The notes below the pieces were generated by a model. It saw only the letters and a list, made by a program, of their open reading frames with translations. It did no database searches and was not told the DNA's origin. The position numbers were made by a program, and so were the translations under genes. Shown here piece by piece: positions 15,941 through 25,325 of a stretch of DNA of 44,519 nucleotides; the stretch's first letter is position 1; the number at the start of each line of letters is the position of its first letter. Origin of the DNA: Bacteroidales bacterium (GTDB lineage Bacteria > Bacteroidota > Bacteroidia > Bacteroidales > P3); NCBI GenBank assembly GCA_017501495.1, contig JAFVWV010000152.1, forward strand, positions 1 through 44,519, written 5' to 3'.

Positions 15941-16678
15941 ATGTTCAGCCTTTTCAAGAAAAAGTACGAACCCCGGCCTATCTTCGCCGCCCTCGGCACC
16001 GACATGCACTGCCACCTCGTTCCAAAGGTAGACGATGGCTCCAAGTGCGACGAGGAAAGCATCGAATGCCTGCAAACCCTCAGCGCCGTCGGCTACAAGC
16101 GGGTCATCATCACCCCTCATTTCCAGCACCCACGCTTCCCAAATCAGGAAGACGACATCACCCGCCGCTACGAAGACCTGAAAAAACACGTCAATGAAGC
16201 CGGTGTCGACATCGAACTGGTCGGCATCGGAGGAGAATACCGTATCGACAGCGGCTTTGCGCCGCGACTCGAAAACCCGCGCTTCCTCCAAATCGGCGGC
16301 AAATATGTGCTGGTCGAATTCTCGCTCCATCAGCAGATGATGGGCTGCGACGAGATGATTTTCGACATGCAGATGAAGGGCTATGAGGTCATCCTGGCTC
16401 ACCCCGAACGCTATCCCTACCTCAACGTCAATGGCCTGCGCATGGAGCAACTCAAAAACCAAGGCGTCTTTTTCCAGACCAACGTCCTCTCGCTCGGTGG
16501 ATTCTATGGCGAAGAAGCCAAACACCGCGCCGTGGAAATGATTGAACGCGGCTGGGTCGAATTCATGGGCACAGACACCCACAACACCATGTACGCCCAA
16601 GCTCTGAGCGACCTCAGTCGCAATAAAAAAGTCGAAAAACTGCTCGAAAAACACCAGTTCTTGAATAATACGCTTTAA
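15941..16678 (+). CDS. PHP-type tyrosine-protein phosphatase (CpsB-like)
   Basis: A 246-residue polymerase-and-histidinol-phosphatase (PHP) fold protein similar to CpsB/YwqE/Wzb-type metal-dependent tyrosine phosphatases. The motif DMHCHLVPKVDDG (D21, H23, H25, D31) begins the metal site; ITPHF, GGEYR, HPERY and GTDTHN supply the other ligands. Such enzymes dephosphorylate tyrosine kinases that control capsule or exopolysaccharide; no such kinase is in the window. The ATG at 15941 gives the usual family start (MFSLFKKK); extending upstream adds unrelated residues. Confidence 0.85.
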   Translation: MFSLFKKKYEPRPIFAALGTDMHCHLVPKVDDGSKCDEESIECLQTLSAVGYKRVIITPHFQHPRFPNQEDDITRRYEDLKKHVNEAGVDIELVGIGGEYRIDSGFAPRLENPRFLQIGGKYVLVEFSLHQQMMGCDEMIFDMQMKGYEVILAHPERYPYLNVNGLRMEQLKNQGVFFQTNVLSLGGFYGEEAKHRAVEMIERGWVEFMGTDTHNTMYAQALSDLSRNKKVEKLLEKHQFLNNTL

Positions 16679-16721
16679 AGGAAACATAAAATCGTAAAAC
16701 ACAGTTAATACCAGAATAGTT

Positions 16722-17228
16722 ATGAAAAAGTTATTATTTGCCCTTGTGGCCGTTGCAGCCCTTATGGCTGTCTCATGCACTAAAGATGAAGAATCCAACC
16801 CTGCATCCTCTATCAAGGGGCGATGGGAAGCTCCCCGCTTCTCCGACACACCCGACGACATCGCCTTTGTCGCCATCTTCGGCGAAAAAGACCTCGACCT
16901 GTACATCATCGCTTGGGGCCAGCATCTGAAAGGAACGTATACATGGTCCGGAGATGTTGTGAAATACAACATTACAGGTGCCGACCAAGCCTATACCGAC
17001 GTTACGTATGACGATTCCGGCAATATGAATGGCTGGTCGTGGGAAGCCGGAAACCTCGATGCCGCCACCCTTACGCTCTCAAGCGGCTATGACTGGTATC
17101 CGATGTCAGCCGAAGACCTGGCCCGCGCCAAGGAAGATTTTTCCGAATTCGGCTTCAAGGTCAGTGGCAGCACGGCTTCTTCCTCTCTGGTTGGCATCGA
17201 TAATCTGACATTCAACAAAGTTAATTAA
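16722..17228 (+). CDS. Putative lipoprotein, lipocalin-like size
   Basis: A 168-residue protein with a lipoprotein signal (MKKLLFALVAVAALMAVSC, lipobox A-V-S-C) and a negatively charged CTKDEE stretch right after the cysteine. The body has repeated short strands (GRWEAPRFSD, LYIIAWGQHLKGTYTWSG, VKYNITGADQAY) like small beta-barrel or lipocalin-like lipoproteins of Bacteroidota. No domain is recognised for certain. It stands 6 nt before purB and may be co-transcribed with it. Confidence 0.75.
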   Translation: MKKLLFALVAVAALMAVSCTKDEESNPASSIKGRWEAPRFSDTPDDIAFVAIFGEKDLDLYIIAWGQHLKGTYTWSGDVVKYNITGADQAYTDVTYDDSGNMNGWSWEAGNLDAATLTLSSGYDWYPMSAEDLARAKEDFSEFGFKVSGSTASSSLVGIDNLTFNKVN

Positions 17229-17234
17229 TCCGCA

Positions 17235-18584
17235 ATGAACACATTGAATGCTGTATCGCCCATCGATGGGCGCTATCGCTCAAAGTGCGAGCCTCTCGCA
17301 CAATTCTTTTCCGAAGGGGCACTGATCAAATACCGTGTCCGCGTCGAGGTCGAATATTTCATCGCCCTCAGCGTGCAACTCAAGAACCTGCGCCCACAGC
17401 TGGCCCAAGTGGCTGCTCGTGCCGAGGAACTGCGCGATATCTACCGCTGCTTTACCGACGCCGATGCCCAAGCCATCAAGGATATCGAGAAAACGACCAA
17501 TCATGACGTCAAGGCTGTGGAATATTTCCTCAAGGGCCGCTTCGACCAAATGGGTCTCGGCGATCTGAAGGAGTTTATCCACTTCGGCCTCACCTCGCAG
17601 GACATCAACAATACCAGTGTGCCTCTCAGTATGAAAGACTGTGCCTCCCAGGTGCTCCTGCCCGCCTACCGCCGTCTGCTCGACATGCTCGACGAGCGTG
17701 CTGCAGAGTGGAAGGATATACCTATGCTGGCTCATACCCACGGCCAACCTGCCTCGCCCACCACGCTGGGCAAGGAATGGGGTGTCTTTGCCTACCGTCT
17801 GCGCCGCCAGATTGAAGAACTCGAGCGCATACCTTTCACTGCCAAATTCGGCGGTGCTACGGGCAATTTCAACGCCCACCTGGCAGCCTTCCCTGAGGTC
17901 GACTGGCGCGCATTCGGCAATGACTTTGTCATGAACCACCTCGGCCTCGAACGTCAGCAGCTCACCACCCAGATCGAGAACTACGACATGATGGCTGCAT
18001 GGTTCGATGCCTGTAAGCGCATCAACGTCATCCTCATCGACCTCTGTCGCGACGTGTGGACCTACGTCTCAATGGAGTATTTCAAGCAGCGCATCAAAGC
18101 CGGCGAGGTAGGCTCCAGCGCCATGCCCCACAAGGTGAACCCCATCGACTTCGAAAATGCCGAAGGCAACCTCGGCTTAGCCAACGCCATCTTCGAGCAT
18201 CTCAGCCACAAGCTGCCTATCAGCCGTATGCAGCGCGACCTCACCGACTCCACCGTCAGCCGCAATATCGGCGTGCCTATTGCCCACACCATGATATCCA
18301 TCGCCTCGCTCGAAAAAGGCCTCGGCAAACTGCTGCTCAACGAGGCAGCCCTGCAGCGCGACCTCGACAACAACTGGGCTGTCGTGGCCGAAGCTATCCA
18401 GACGGTGCTGCGCAGTGTGGGCTACCCCAATCCCTATGAAGCCCTCAAGCAGCTCACACGTACCAACGAAAAGGTTACTGCCGATACCATCGGCGCCTTT
18501 GTCGACACGCTCGACGTGGACCCTGCCGTCAAGGCCAGACTCAAGAGCTTCACACCGCATAATTATATCGGCTATAGCCTATGA
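17235..18584 (+). CDS. purB: Adenylosuccinate lyase
   Basis: A 449-residue fumarase/aspartase-superfamily lyase that acts twice in purine synthesis: SAICAR to AICAR and adenylosuccinate to AMP. The family signature GSSAMPHKVNP is at 293-303, and HTHGQPAS at about 167-174 holds a catalytic His. Length and N-terminus (SPIDGRYRSK) match the long E. coli-type PurB. Its stop overlaps the start of the ABC transporter gene as ATGA (18581-18584). Confidence 0.95.
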   Translation: MNTLNAVSPIDGRYRSKCEPLAQFFSEGALIKYRVRVEVEYFIALSVQLKNLRPQLAQVAARAEELRDIYRCFTDADAQAIKDIEKTTNHDVKAVEYFLKGRFDQMGLGDLKEFIHFGLTSQDINNTSVPLSMKDCASQVLLPAYRRLLDMLDERAAEWKDIPMLAHTHGQPASPTTLGKEWGVFAYRLRRQIEELERIPFTAKFGGATGNFNAHLAAFPEVDWRAFGNDFVMNHLGLERQQLTTQIENYDMMAAWFDACKRINVILIDLCRDVWTYVSMEYFKQRIKAGEVGSSAMPHKVNPIDFENAEGNLGLANAIFEHLSHKLPISRMQRDLTDSTVSRNIGVPIAHTMISIASLEKGLGKLLLNEAALQRDLDNNWAVVAEAIQTVLRSVGYPNPYEALKQLTRTNEKVTADTIGAFVDTLDVDPAVKARLKSFTPHNYIGYSL

Positions 18585-20386
18585 AGAGTTTCACGCTCAG
18601 GCAGATTAAGCCCTACGGCGCACGCTGTGCGCTGTATGGGCTTTTCCTCGTACTTAGCGTGCTTTTCACCATGGCCACGGCTCTCTCGGTGGCCGATTTC
18701 CTACGCATCCTCTTCGGCGAGGCCGACAACGTTGTACCTGCGGCCAACCTTGTGGCCCGTTGGCTCGACGGCATCTACGCCTGGCTCATCACTTTCGGCC
18801 GCAAGAATGCACTCATCATCTTCTCGGCTGTCATCTTTGTGCTCTATGCGCTGAAAAACGTCTTCGGCTATCTGGCCGCTATAGAGATTTCCATTATCCG
18901 CGTCCGTGTCGTGCGCAACCTGCGCAACAATATGTTCCATAAGGTATTGCGACTGCCTATGTCCTTCTTTGACCGCACCCGCAAGGGCGATGTCATGGCT
19001 CGCTTCGGAAGCGATATGTCCGAGTACGACGAAAACACCCTCGGCTCGATACAGATGCTTCTCTCCGCAGTGGTCAGCATATTGCTCTATTTTGCCATGT
19101 TGCTCTACCTCAACGTCAAGCTGACAGGCTTTGTGCTGCTTATGCTTCCCATTGTCGGTGTGGTCATTTCAGGCCTCTCGCGCAAGCTGAAGCGCAAGTC
19201 GCAGACCGTCCAGGAGATGAATTCTCGTCTCATTTCGCTCACCGATGAGGCCATCGGCGGCCTCAAGGTAATCAAGGCCTACACAGCCATCGACTTCTCA
19301 AACCGCCGCTTCCGTCACTACAATCGCGACTATACCCGCCTTCGTACAGGCATGGTGCGCCGCATCTATTCGGCATGGCCCGTGAGCGAATTCCTCGGCA
19401 ATGTGGTGGTCATCGGCATCCTCCTTTTTGGCTCATGGCTCGTCATGGGCGGCGACAACGGCCTCACGGCCGACCTCTTCGTCAGCTACGTGATGCTCTT
19501 CGTGCTCATGATTCCTCCTGCCAAAGACCTCACAACCGCCGTGGCACAAATCAAGAAAGGACGGGCCTGCGCCGAACGTATAGAAGCTCTGCTCAACGAA
19601 ACAGAGGAGGACTATCTGAACAAACCGGTTGGTCTGGGTGGTTCAACCAATAATAATGCCCCTGCCGTTGAACTTAGCCACGTCAGTTTTTCCTATACCC
19701 CGGAGACATTGGTGCTCGACGATGTAAGCCTCGTTGTTCCGCGTGGAACAACCCTCGCCATCGTAGGCAGTTCGGGCAGCGGCAAAAGCACCATCGCCGA
19801 TCTTCTCTGTCGCTTCTACGATGCCCAGCAGGGTCGCATACTCCTCTCCGGCACTCCGGTCGATGCTATGCCCCTGGCCGAACTGCGCAGCCGTATCGCT
19901 GTCGTGGCTCAGGACACATTGCTCTTCAACGACACCGTCGGAGCCAATATCGCCTTCGGATGCCCCGCTGCCAACCAGGCACAAATCGAACAGGCTGCAC
20001 GCACCGCCCAGGCTCACGACTTCATCATGGCCCTGCCCGACGGCTATCATACCAATATCGGCGAAGGTGGCGAAATGCTCAGCGGCGGCCAGCGCCAGCG
20101 TATAAGCATCGCCCGCGCCCTGCTCCGCAACCCCGAATTGCTTATCCTCGACGAGGCCACCTCGGCCCTCGACACCGAGAGCGAGCGCCTGCTGCAGCAA
20201 ACCCTCGACCACGTCCTGCGCGACCGTACAGCCATCGTGATTGCACACCGCCTCAGCACCGTCCGCTCGGCCGACTGCATCGCCGTGCTCGACCACGGCG
20301 CCGTGGTCGAACTCGGCACTCACGACAGCCTCATGGCCCTTGACGGCCGCTATGCTTCTCTCGTTAAACTGCAATCCTTAAGTTGA
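18581..20386 (+). CDS. ABC exporter, MsbA-like (permease-ATPase fusion)
   Basis: A 601-residue half-transporter: six membrane segments in residues about 15-320, then an ATPase domain with Walker A (GSSGSGKST, about 396-404), signature LSGGQRQR (about 499-506), Walker B (LLILDEATSALD) and the H-loop IAHRLS. Such proteins dimerise to flip lipids or export peptides and drugs. MsbA-type lipid A flippase is a common role for one of these in Bacteroidota, but cannot be told apart from multidrug exporters by sequence alone. It is coupled to purB by ATGA, and a TTGA overlap at its end meets the next reading frame. Confidence 0.9.
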   Translation: MKSFTLRQIKPYGARCALYGLFLVLSVLFTMATALSVADFLRILFGEADNVVPAANLVARWLDGIYAWLITFGRKNALIIFSAVIFVLYALKNVFGYLAAIEISIIRVRVVRNLRNNMFHKVLRLPMSFFDRTRKGDVMARFGSDMSEYDENTLGSIQMLLSAVVSILLYFAMLLYLNVKLTGFVLLMLPIVGVVISGLSRKLKRKSQTVQEMNSRLISLTDEAIGGLKVIKAYTAIDFSNRRFRHYNRDYTRLRTGMVRRIYSAWPVSEFLGNVVVIGILLFGSWLVMGGDNGLTADLFVSYVMLFVLMIPPAKDLTTAVAQIKKGRACAERIEALLNETEEDYLNKPVGLGGSTNNNAPAVELSHVSFSYTPETLVLDDVSLVVPRGTTLAIVGSSGSGKSTIADLLCRFYDAQQGRILLSGTPVDAMPLAELRSRIAVVAQDTLLFNDTVGANIAFGCPAANQAQIEQAARTAQAHDFIMALPDGYHTNIGEGGEMLSGGQRQRISIARALLRNPELLILDEATSALDTESERLLQQTLDHVLRDRTAIVIAHRLSTVRSADCIAVLDHGAVVELGTHDSLMALDGRYASLVKLQSLS

Positions 20387-20442
20387 GATTCGAAAAATTG
20401 AAAATTAAAAGGAATAAGTCTGCCGTGATAGAAGGCTTGCGC

Positions 20443-21639
20443 ATGCTTTTGTGTTCAAGCGTGGTGTTCTTTTTCCAGTTTTCCTTTTTCAATGTTCTCA
20501 ATGCGCAGCATTCTGTAGCCCCCGTGCTCTCGTGGCTCGCCACCGTCGACGACTCGCAGCGCATCGTTCTCTCATGGTCGCCTTCGGCCGACAGCACAGT
20601 TTGGGGCTATCACATCTGTTCAGGCCAGCCCTGCCTCGACTACGACACTGTCTTCGGCCGCCTCGACACCTCCCTGCTCTGCCTCGACCACAGCCCCCTC
20701 GAACCGCATTCTTACCGCATCCACGTCTTCGACAGCAGCCACAATGTCAGCTCGCTGACGCCGGCCTTCGGCAATATAGTGCTTTCCGCCGAGGTGCCTG
20801 AGTGCGAAACCGCCGTCCACGCCTCATGGACCCCCTATGGCTCGATGCCTTCAGGCCTTGGCCGCTATTTGCTTATGGTGCGCGTCGAACCTCTGGACAC
20901 CCTTTTCGAGACCTACTACTCCACCGATAGCAGCGGTGCGCGCAGTTTCAGCTTCTCGCTGCCGCCCGAGGCCACTTCCGCCTCGCTCCGCGTGGCAGCG
21001 GTCAGCGTCGACCGCCGCCTCGTCTCTTTCTCCAATACCGTCGCCGTCCAGCGCCTCACGGCCGATACTGCCGCTTTCCTTGACATCCGCTCCATCGCCT
21101 TCGACAGCCTGGCCGGCTCCGTCAACCTCTCGTTCCGAGTCGACACCGCCTACCGCGGTGCCGACAGCTGCACCCTCTGGCGCAGCGTAGACGGCAGCCC
21201 CTGGCGCCAGCTGGCCCGCCTGCCTTGGCCACCGCTCGACCGCTACGCCGACCGCTCTGTCAGCCGCTACGACTCGCTCCACTGCTATCAGCTCTCCGTC
21301 GCAGATGCCTGCGGCCTCGGCCTCAGCTATTCCGAGTCGCGCTGCGTCGTCGTGCCGCCGCCTCCGCCGCCAGCCGTGGCCTTGCCCAATATAGTGGTGG
21401 TCGGCGCCGACAGCCCTAACGGTCAGTTCCTGCCGGTGGCCAGTTCGCTCATGGGCGACATCTACGAACTCTGCATCTACGACCGTCGCGGCAACCTCGT
21501 CTTCGCCACTACCGACCCCGCCGAACCCTGGCGCCCCGACACCGGTACCCCGCAAGGCTCCTACGCCTACTCTCTCCGCCTGCGTTTCGCCGACAACACC
21601 ATCCATTCCTATGCCGGCACCATCCTCGTCATAAGATAA
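20443..21639 (+). CDS. Secreted protein with T9SS type-B sorting domain
   Basis: A protein of about 398 residues with a Phe-rich signal peptide (MLLCSSVVFFFQFSFFNVLN, cut after AQ), a central part of fibronectin-like strands (VLSWSPSADSTVWGYHI, CTLWRSVDGSPWRQLARL) and a Pro-rich linker (PPPPPP). The last 85 residues have the features of the gliding-motility-associated CTD: PNGQFLPV, YELCIYDRRGNLVF, SYAYSLRLRF and a final strand ending in VIR. This is a type-B type IX secretion signal. It is probably surface-exposed. A TTG at 20383, overlapping the ABC stop, would add 20 residues before the signal; ATG 20443 is preferred. Confidence 0.75.
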   Translation: MLLCSSVVFFFQFSFFNVLNAQHSVAPVLSWLATVDDSQRIVLSWSPSADSTVWGYHICSGQPCLDYDTVFGRLDTSLLCLDHSPLEPHSYRIHVFDSSHNVSSLTPAFGNIVLSAEVPECETAVHASWTPYGSMPSGLGRYLLMVRVEPLDTLFETYYSTDSSGARSFSFSLPPEATSASLRVAAVSVDRRLVSFSNTVAVQRLTADTAAFLDIRSIAFDSLAGSVNLSFRVDTAYRGADSCTLWRSVDGSPWRQLARLPWPPLDRYADRSVSRYDSLHCYQLSVADACGLGLSYSESRCVVVPPPPPPAVALPNIVVVGADSPNGQFLPVASSLMGDIYELCIYDRRGNLVFATTDPAEPWRPDTGTPQGSYAYSLRLRFADNTIHSYAGTILVIR

Positions 21640-21728
21640 ACCACAAACCCGCCTTAAATCCTACAGCACCCGAAAACAACACTTGTCTTGACTTCTTCAA
21701 CTTCTTAACTTCTAAAAAAGAAACCAAC

Positions 21729-22583
21729 ATGAAAGTAGCCCTCTACTACCGCCACATCGACGACGCCGACCGCCCCTCCTTCGACGCCCTTCAGCAGTCT
21801 CTCCTCGCCCACGGTTTGGAAACCGTCCATGTGGCCGACGGCGACAATGTCGTCGGCGCCGACTACCTCTTCTCTATCGGAGGCGACGGCACTCTGCTCA
21901 GCTCCGTCCAGTTCGTCGGCACCGGCGGCCATCCTGCTTCCCTGCCGCCCATCGTGGGTATCAATTTCGGCCATCTCGGCTTCTTGACCACCGCCGGACG
22001 CGCCGACCTCGACACCCTCGTCGACCAGCTCATGCAAGGCCACTTCTCCCTCGAACGCCGCACCCTTCTGCAGGTTGCCGCCCCCGATTCTCCTCTCGCC
22101 GCTCCGGCCTATGCCCTCAACGAGGTCTTCCTTCACCGTCCGGAAGAGTCGTCGATGCTGCGCACCGAGGTCTATGTCGACGGCCTCTATGTGGCCACCT
22201 ATGCAGGCGACGGCGTCATCGTGGCCACACCCACCGGTTCCACCGCCTACAGCCTCAGTTGCGGCGGCCCTATCCTGACGCCCGACAGCGGCTCGCTCGT
22301 CATAACGCCTATCGGCGCCCACACCCTCACCCTGCGCCCCATCATCGTGCCCGACAGCGCCAGCCTGCGCCTCGTCGTCGTGCCCGCCACACATCATACA
22401 GGCTCAGCCGACCCCGACCCCTTCACGCTCGGGCTCGACTCGCGTCGCGCCACTCTCCGTGGCGCCGTTGCCATCGACGTATGCCGTGCACCGTTCACCA
22501 TCAACCTTGTCCGCATGGGACGGCAGAACTTCTTCTCTGCCATTCGCGACAAGCTCATGTGGGGCACCGAAATCCGCCCCTGA
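21729..22583 (+). CDS. nadK: NAD kinase
   Basis: A 284-residue ATP-NAD kinase that makes NADP from NAD. The phosphate loop GGDGT is at 51-55, FGHLGFL and LNEVFLHR follow, and the signature TPTGSTAYSLSCGGP lies in the C-terminal domain. Length is normal. It has its own gap upstream (21640-21728), in which I see no clear promoter. Its 3' end runs into repeat copy 3. Confidence 0.95.
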   Translation: MKVALYYRHIDDADRPSFDALQQSLLAHGLETVHVADGDNVVGADYLFSIGGDGTLLSSVQFVGTGGHPASLPPIVGINFGHLGFLTTAGRADLDTLVDQLMQGHFSLERRTLLQVAAPDSPLAAPAYALNEVFLHRPEESSMLRTEVYVDGLYVATYAGDGVIVATPTGSTAYSLSCGGPILTPDSGSLVITPIGAHTLTLRPIIVPDSASLRLVVVPATHHTGSADPDPFTLGLDSRRATLRGAVAIDVCRAPFTINLVRMGRQNFFSAIRDKLMWGTEIRP

Positions 22584-22652
22584 CCCGCCAGCGGGTGCCA
22601 CCGTTTTGAAAAAAAGCGCCGGTTCATGTTCAAAAACCCTCAAAAACCGGCT

Positions 22653-22842
22653 CTGCCATCAGCGAGGGGTCATTTTTTAGTTTGTTGTTTATCAGCACTT
22701 TGTTTGGGTCTTGTAAGGCACCTCTTGCCTCGTTGTACGCTATATGTACGCTACTTGTACAGTACTTGTACGTTTATAAAGCGTACAAGTACTGTACATA
22801 TACTGTACAAGTACTGTACAACGGGCGAAGGGGACCCCTGCC
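22653..22842. repeat. 11-bp-phased palindromic element, copy 3
   Basis: The core at 22732-22822 is 91 bp, arms of four 11-bp GTAC units, spacer TTTATAAAG. The full element runs from CTGCCATCAGCGAGGGGTCA (22653) to GGGGACCCCTGCC (22842) and is the inverse of copy 1 in order and flanks. It carries the same small hairpin AGGCACCTCTTGCCT next to the core. It fills most of the gap between nadK and the zapB-like gene (22584-23003). Confidence 0.9.
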
Positions 22843-22960
22843 GGACAGCCACCGTACGGCGGCCGGTCGGCGATGCGATGGACACCCGTGCCGCCGGGGC
22901 GCGAAATGTTAAATTTTTGGTTTCGGAGAAAATTTTTTCCAGTATTTGTAAAAAAAATGT

Positions 22961-22968
22961 TACTTTTG
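22961..22968 (+). promoter_or_regulatory. Bacteroidota -7 box for zapB-zapA
   Basis: TACTTTTG matches TAnnTTTG, 35 nt before the ATG at 23004. The -33 TTTG at the right spacing is missing. Confidence 0.4.
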
Positions 22969-23003
22969 CACCGCTTTAAATAGTATCACAGGCAGCAAAG
23001 ATT

Positions 23004-23306
23004 ATGTTCGACTTCGAGACATCGGTAAGTGGCATAGAGTTCAAGGTGAGGCAGTTGGCGGACGAGGTGAAGCGTCTGCGCGCCGATGTTTCGGCCGGTG
23101 AGGCACGTTGCCGTGAGCTGGAAGAAGCGCTGAGAAATAAGGAAATAATTATTAACAACCTAAAAGAAGAAAACAGAATAGTAAAATTAGGGAACAGGCT
23201 GGCAGAAGGAAGTGACAGCACGGAACTGAAACTGAAGATCAATCAGATGATACGCACCATAGACAAGAGCCTGGAGATAATGAAGGAAGAAAGATGGAGA
23301 CAGTAG
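23004..23306 (+). CDS. ZapB-like coiled-coil cell division protein
   Basis: A 100-residue protein that is nearly all coiled coil (VRQLADEVKRLRADVSAGEA, ELEEALRNKEIIINNLKEEN). Its size and the adjacency and 13-nt overlap with zapA suggest the small coiled-coil partner of the FtsZ ring (ZapB-like); many annotators call such genes hypothetical. The reading frames overlap at 23294-23306, so translation is likely coupled. Confidence 0.65.
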   Translation: MFDFETSVSGIEFKVRQLADEVKRLRADVSAGEARCRELEEALRNKEIIINNLKEENRIVKLGNRLAEGSDSTELKLKINQMIRTIDKSLEIMKEERWRQ

Positions 23307-23599
23307 CAGCATCGGTAAATATACTCGGACGGACCTACCGTCTGCGCGTGGCGGCTGAAGACGAGGCCGCCCTGCGCAAGGCGGCCGACGCCATTGAGGC
23401 GCAGGCCCGCCAGTATGGACAGCAGTATGCCTACAATGACCATCAGGACTTGATTGCAATGGTGGCTCTGACGCAGATCACCCAACTGACCAAGATACAA
23501 GACTCGCTCCGGTACAAGGACACCGACCTCGCCCAGAGGCTCGTGGCCATCGACGGAGTTTTGGACCAAATCCTGCACCCGACCCGAAACAGTTTGTAA
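23294..23599 (+). CDS. zapA: Cell division protein ZapA
   Basis: A 101-residue ZapA-family protein, which bundles FtsZ filaments at midcell. The N-terminal fold (SVNILGRTYRLRVAAEDEAAL) and the long C-terminal helix with MVALTQITQLTKIQDS fit the family. Its length is typical. Downstream lies a structured non-coding stretch and then rny. In many bacteria the 6S RNA gene follows zapA. Confidence 0.85.
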   Translation: METVAASVNILGRTYRLRVAAEDEAALRKAADAIEAQARQYGQQYAYNDHQDLIAMVALTQITQLTKIQDSLRYKDTDLAQRLVAIDGVLDQILHPTRNSL

Positions 23600-23619
23600 A
23601 CTCAACACAATTTACAATA

Positions 23620-23765
23620 CCGAGTAAGCTCATGGGCGGGTAGGTTGTATGGCTGATACGCCCGGCACTCAAATCCTAACAGTATCAGGGTTTACCAATA
23701 CTCCAGGAGGGCTTTCGGATGCAGGATTGCTTTTCGCTTCGGGCGGCCACCCGCGGTTCCCGCAA
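23620..23765 (+). ncRNA. ssrS: Candidate 6S RNA between zapA and rny
   Basis: The 184-nt gap 23600-23783 is not coding. It can fold: GCGGGTAGG (23636-23644) pairs with CCACCCGC (23747-23754), leaving one bulged A, and CTGATAC (23653-23659) pairs perfectly with GTATCAG (23682-23688) inside it. A long outer stem with an open middle is the shape of 6S RNA. Location after zapA agrees with the ssrS position in many bacteria. The ends are my estimate, and no clear promoter or terminator is visible, so identity is tentative. Confidence 0.45.
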
Positions 23766-23783
23766 CAAAACAACAACACACAC

Positions 23784-25325
23784 ATGGTAGTACTTTGGAT
23801 TATAATCGGACTCGTGGTCGGTGCCGGCGTGGCTGTATGGCTCACAACGGGCGTACTGCGTAACAAACTCCTCGCACAGAGCCAGCAGGTGCTGAAAGAC
23901 GCCGAGGAGAAAGGCGAAGTAATCAAGAAAGAGAAAGAACTGCAGGCCAAGGAGAAGTTTCTGCAACTGCAGCGCGAACACGACAAGCGCGTCAACGAGC
24001 AGAACAACAAACTGCGCGACCAGGAGAACAAACTGAAACAGCGCGAGCAGACCCTCGGACAGAAAGTGGACGAGCTGCAGAAAAAGAACAACGAGCTGAA
24101 GAGCGTCAGCGAGAACCTGAACAAGCAAATCGATGCCCTGCATGTGCGCCAGGCCGAAGTGGAGAAAGTCTACAAGGAAAGCGTCGAGAAGCTGGAGCAC
24201 ATTGCCGGCATGACGGCCGATGAGGCCAAGCAGCAGCTGGTCGACGCCATGACCGAGGAGGCACGCGCCGAGGCCAGCACCACGATAATGGACATCGTGG
24301 AGGAGGCCAAAATCACCGCCAACGAACAGGCCAAGAAGGTGGTCATACAGAGCATCCAGCGCACCGCCACCGAGGCGGCTATCGAAAACACCGTCAGCGT
24401 GTTCAACCTGGAAAACGAGGAGGTGAAGGGCCGCATCATAGGCCGCGAGGGCCGCAACATACGCACCCTTGAAAGCCTCACAGGAGTCGAGATTATCATC
24501 GACGACAGCCCCGACGCCATCATCATCAGCGGTTTCGACCCCGTGCGCCGCGAGATTGCACGCCTTTCGCTCCACAAGCTGGTGACCGACGGCCGCATAC
24601 ACCCCGCCCGCATCGAGGAGGTGGTGGCCAAGACCCGCCGCCAGATTGAGCAGGACATCAACGAGGTTGGCAAACGCACCTGCATCGACTTGGGCATCCT
24701 GAACATGAACCACGAGCTCGTCCGCATGGTGGGCCGCATGAAGTATCGCTCGAGCTACGGCCAGAACCTGCTGCAGCACAGCCGCGAGGTGGCCAACCTG
24801 GCCGCCACCATGGCTTCGGAGCTGGGCCTCAACCCGAAGATGGCCAAGCGCGCCGGCCTGCTGCACGACATCGGCAAGGTGCCCGACACTGACCCCGAAC
24901 TGCCGCACGCCATCTTCGGCATGAAGCTGGCCGAGAAGTACAAGGAGCATCCCGACATCTGCAACGCCATCGGCTCGCACCACGATGAGATTGAGATGAC
25001 CAACCTCATCAGCCCCATCATCCAGGTGGCCGACGCCATCAGCGGTGCCCGTCCCGGCGCCCGCCGCGAGGTGGTCGAGGCCTATATCAACCGCCTCAAG
25101 AAGCTCGAAGACATGGCTATGGCCTACCCCGGAGTGGTGAAGACCTATGCCATCCAGGCCGGCCGCGAGCTGCGCGTCATCGTCGGCGCCGACAAGGTGA
25201 ACGATGTCGAAGCCATGAAGCTGAGCTACGACCTCTCGCGTCAGATCCAGAGCGAGATGACCTACCCTGGCCAGATCAAGGTGACCGTCATCCGCGAAAC
25301 CCGTGCCATCAACTACGCCAAGTAA
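23784..25325 (+). CDS. rny: Ribonuclease Y
   Basis: A 513-residue membrane-anchored endoribonuclease that starts mRNA decay. Order: N-terminal membrane segment (1-23, [20 protein letters not shown]), a long charged coiled coil (about 30-160), a KH RNA-binding domain ([17 protein letters not shown]), and the HD domain with [18 protein letters not shown]. The ATG at 23784 puts the membrane segment first, as in the family; an open frame further upstream runs through the ncRNA region and is not likely to be translated. Confidence 0.95.
   Translation: MVVLWIIIGLVVGAGVAVWLTTGVLRNKLLAQSQQVLKDAEEKGEVIKKEKELQAKEKFLQLQREHDKRVNEQNNKLRDQENKLKQREQTLGQKVDELQKKNNELKSVSENLNKQIDALHVRQAEVEKVYKESVEKLEHIAGMTADEAKQQLVDAMTEEARAEASTTIMDIVEEAKITANEQAKKVVIQSIQRTATEAAIENTVSVFNLENEEVKGRIIGREGRNIRTLESLTGVEIIIDDSPDAIIISGFDPVRREIARLSLHKLVTDGRIHPARIEEVVAKTRRQIEQDINEVGKRTCIDLGILNMNHELVRMVGRMKYRSSYGQNLLQHSREVANLAATMASELGLNPKMAKRAGLLHDIGKVPDTDPELPHAIFGMKLAEKYKEHPDICNAIGSHHDEIEMTNLISPIIQVADAISGARPGARREVVEAYINRLKKLEDMAMAYPGVVKTYAIQAGRELRVIVGADKVNDVEAMKLSYDLSRQIQSEMTYPGQIKVTVIRETRAINYAK

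Noticed and set aside
22584..22640. Terminator after nadK (ACCCGCCAGCGGGT)
   Set aside because: The stem is only 5-6 bp with a very short loop and no T run; too weak to call.
23649..23783. N-terminal extension of RNase Y
   Set aside because: It would put 45 residues before the membrane segment, unlike the family, and runs through the structured RNA region.
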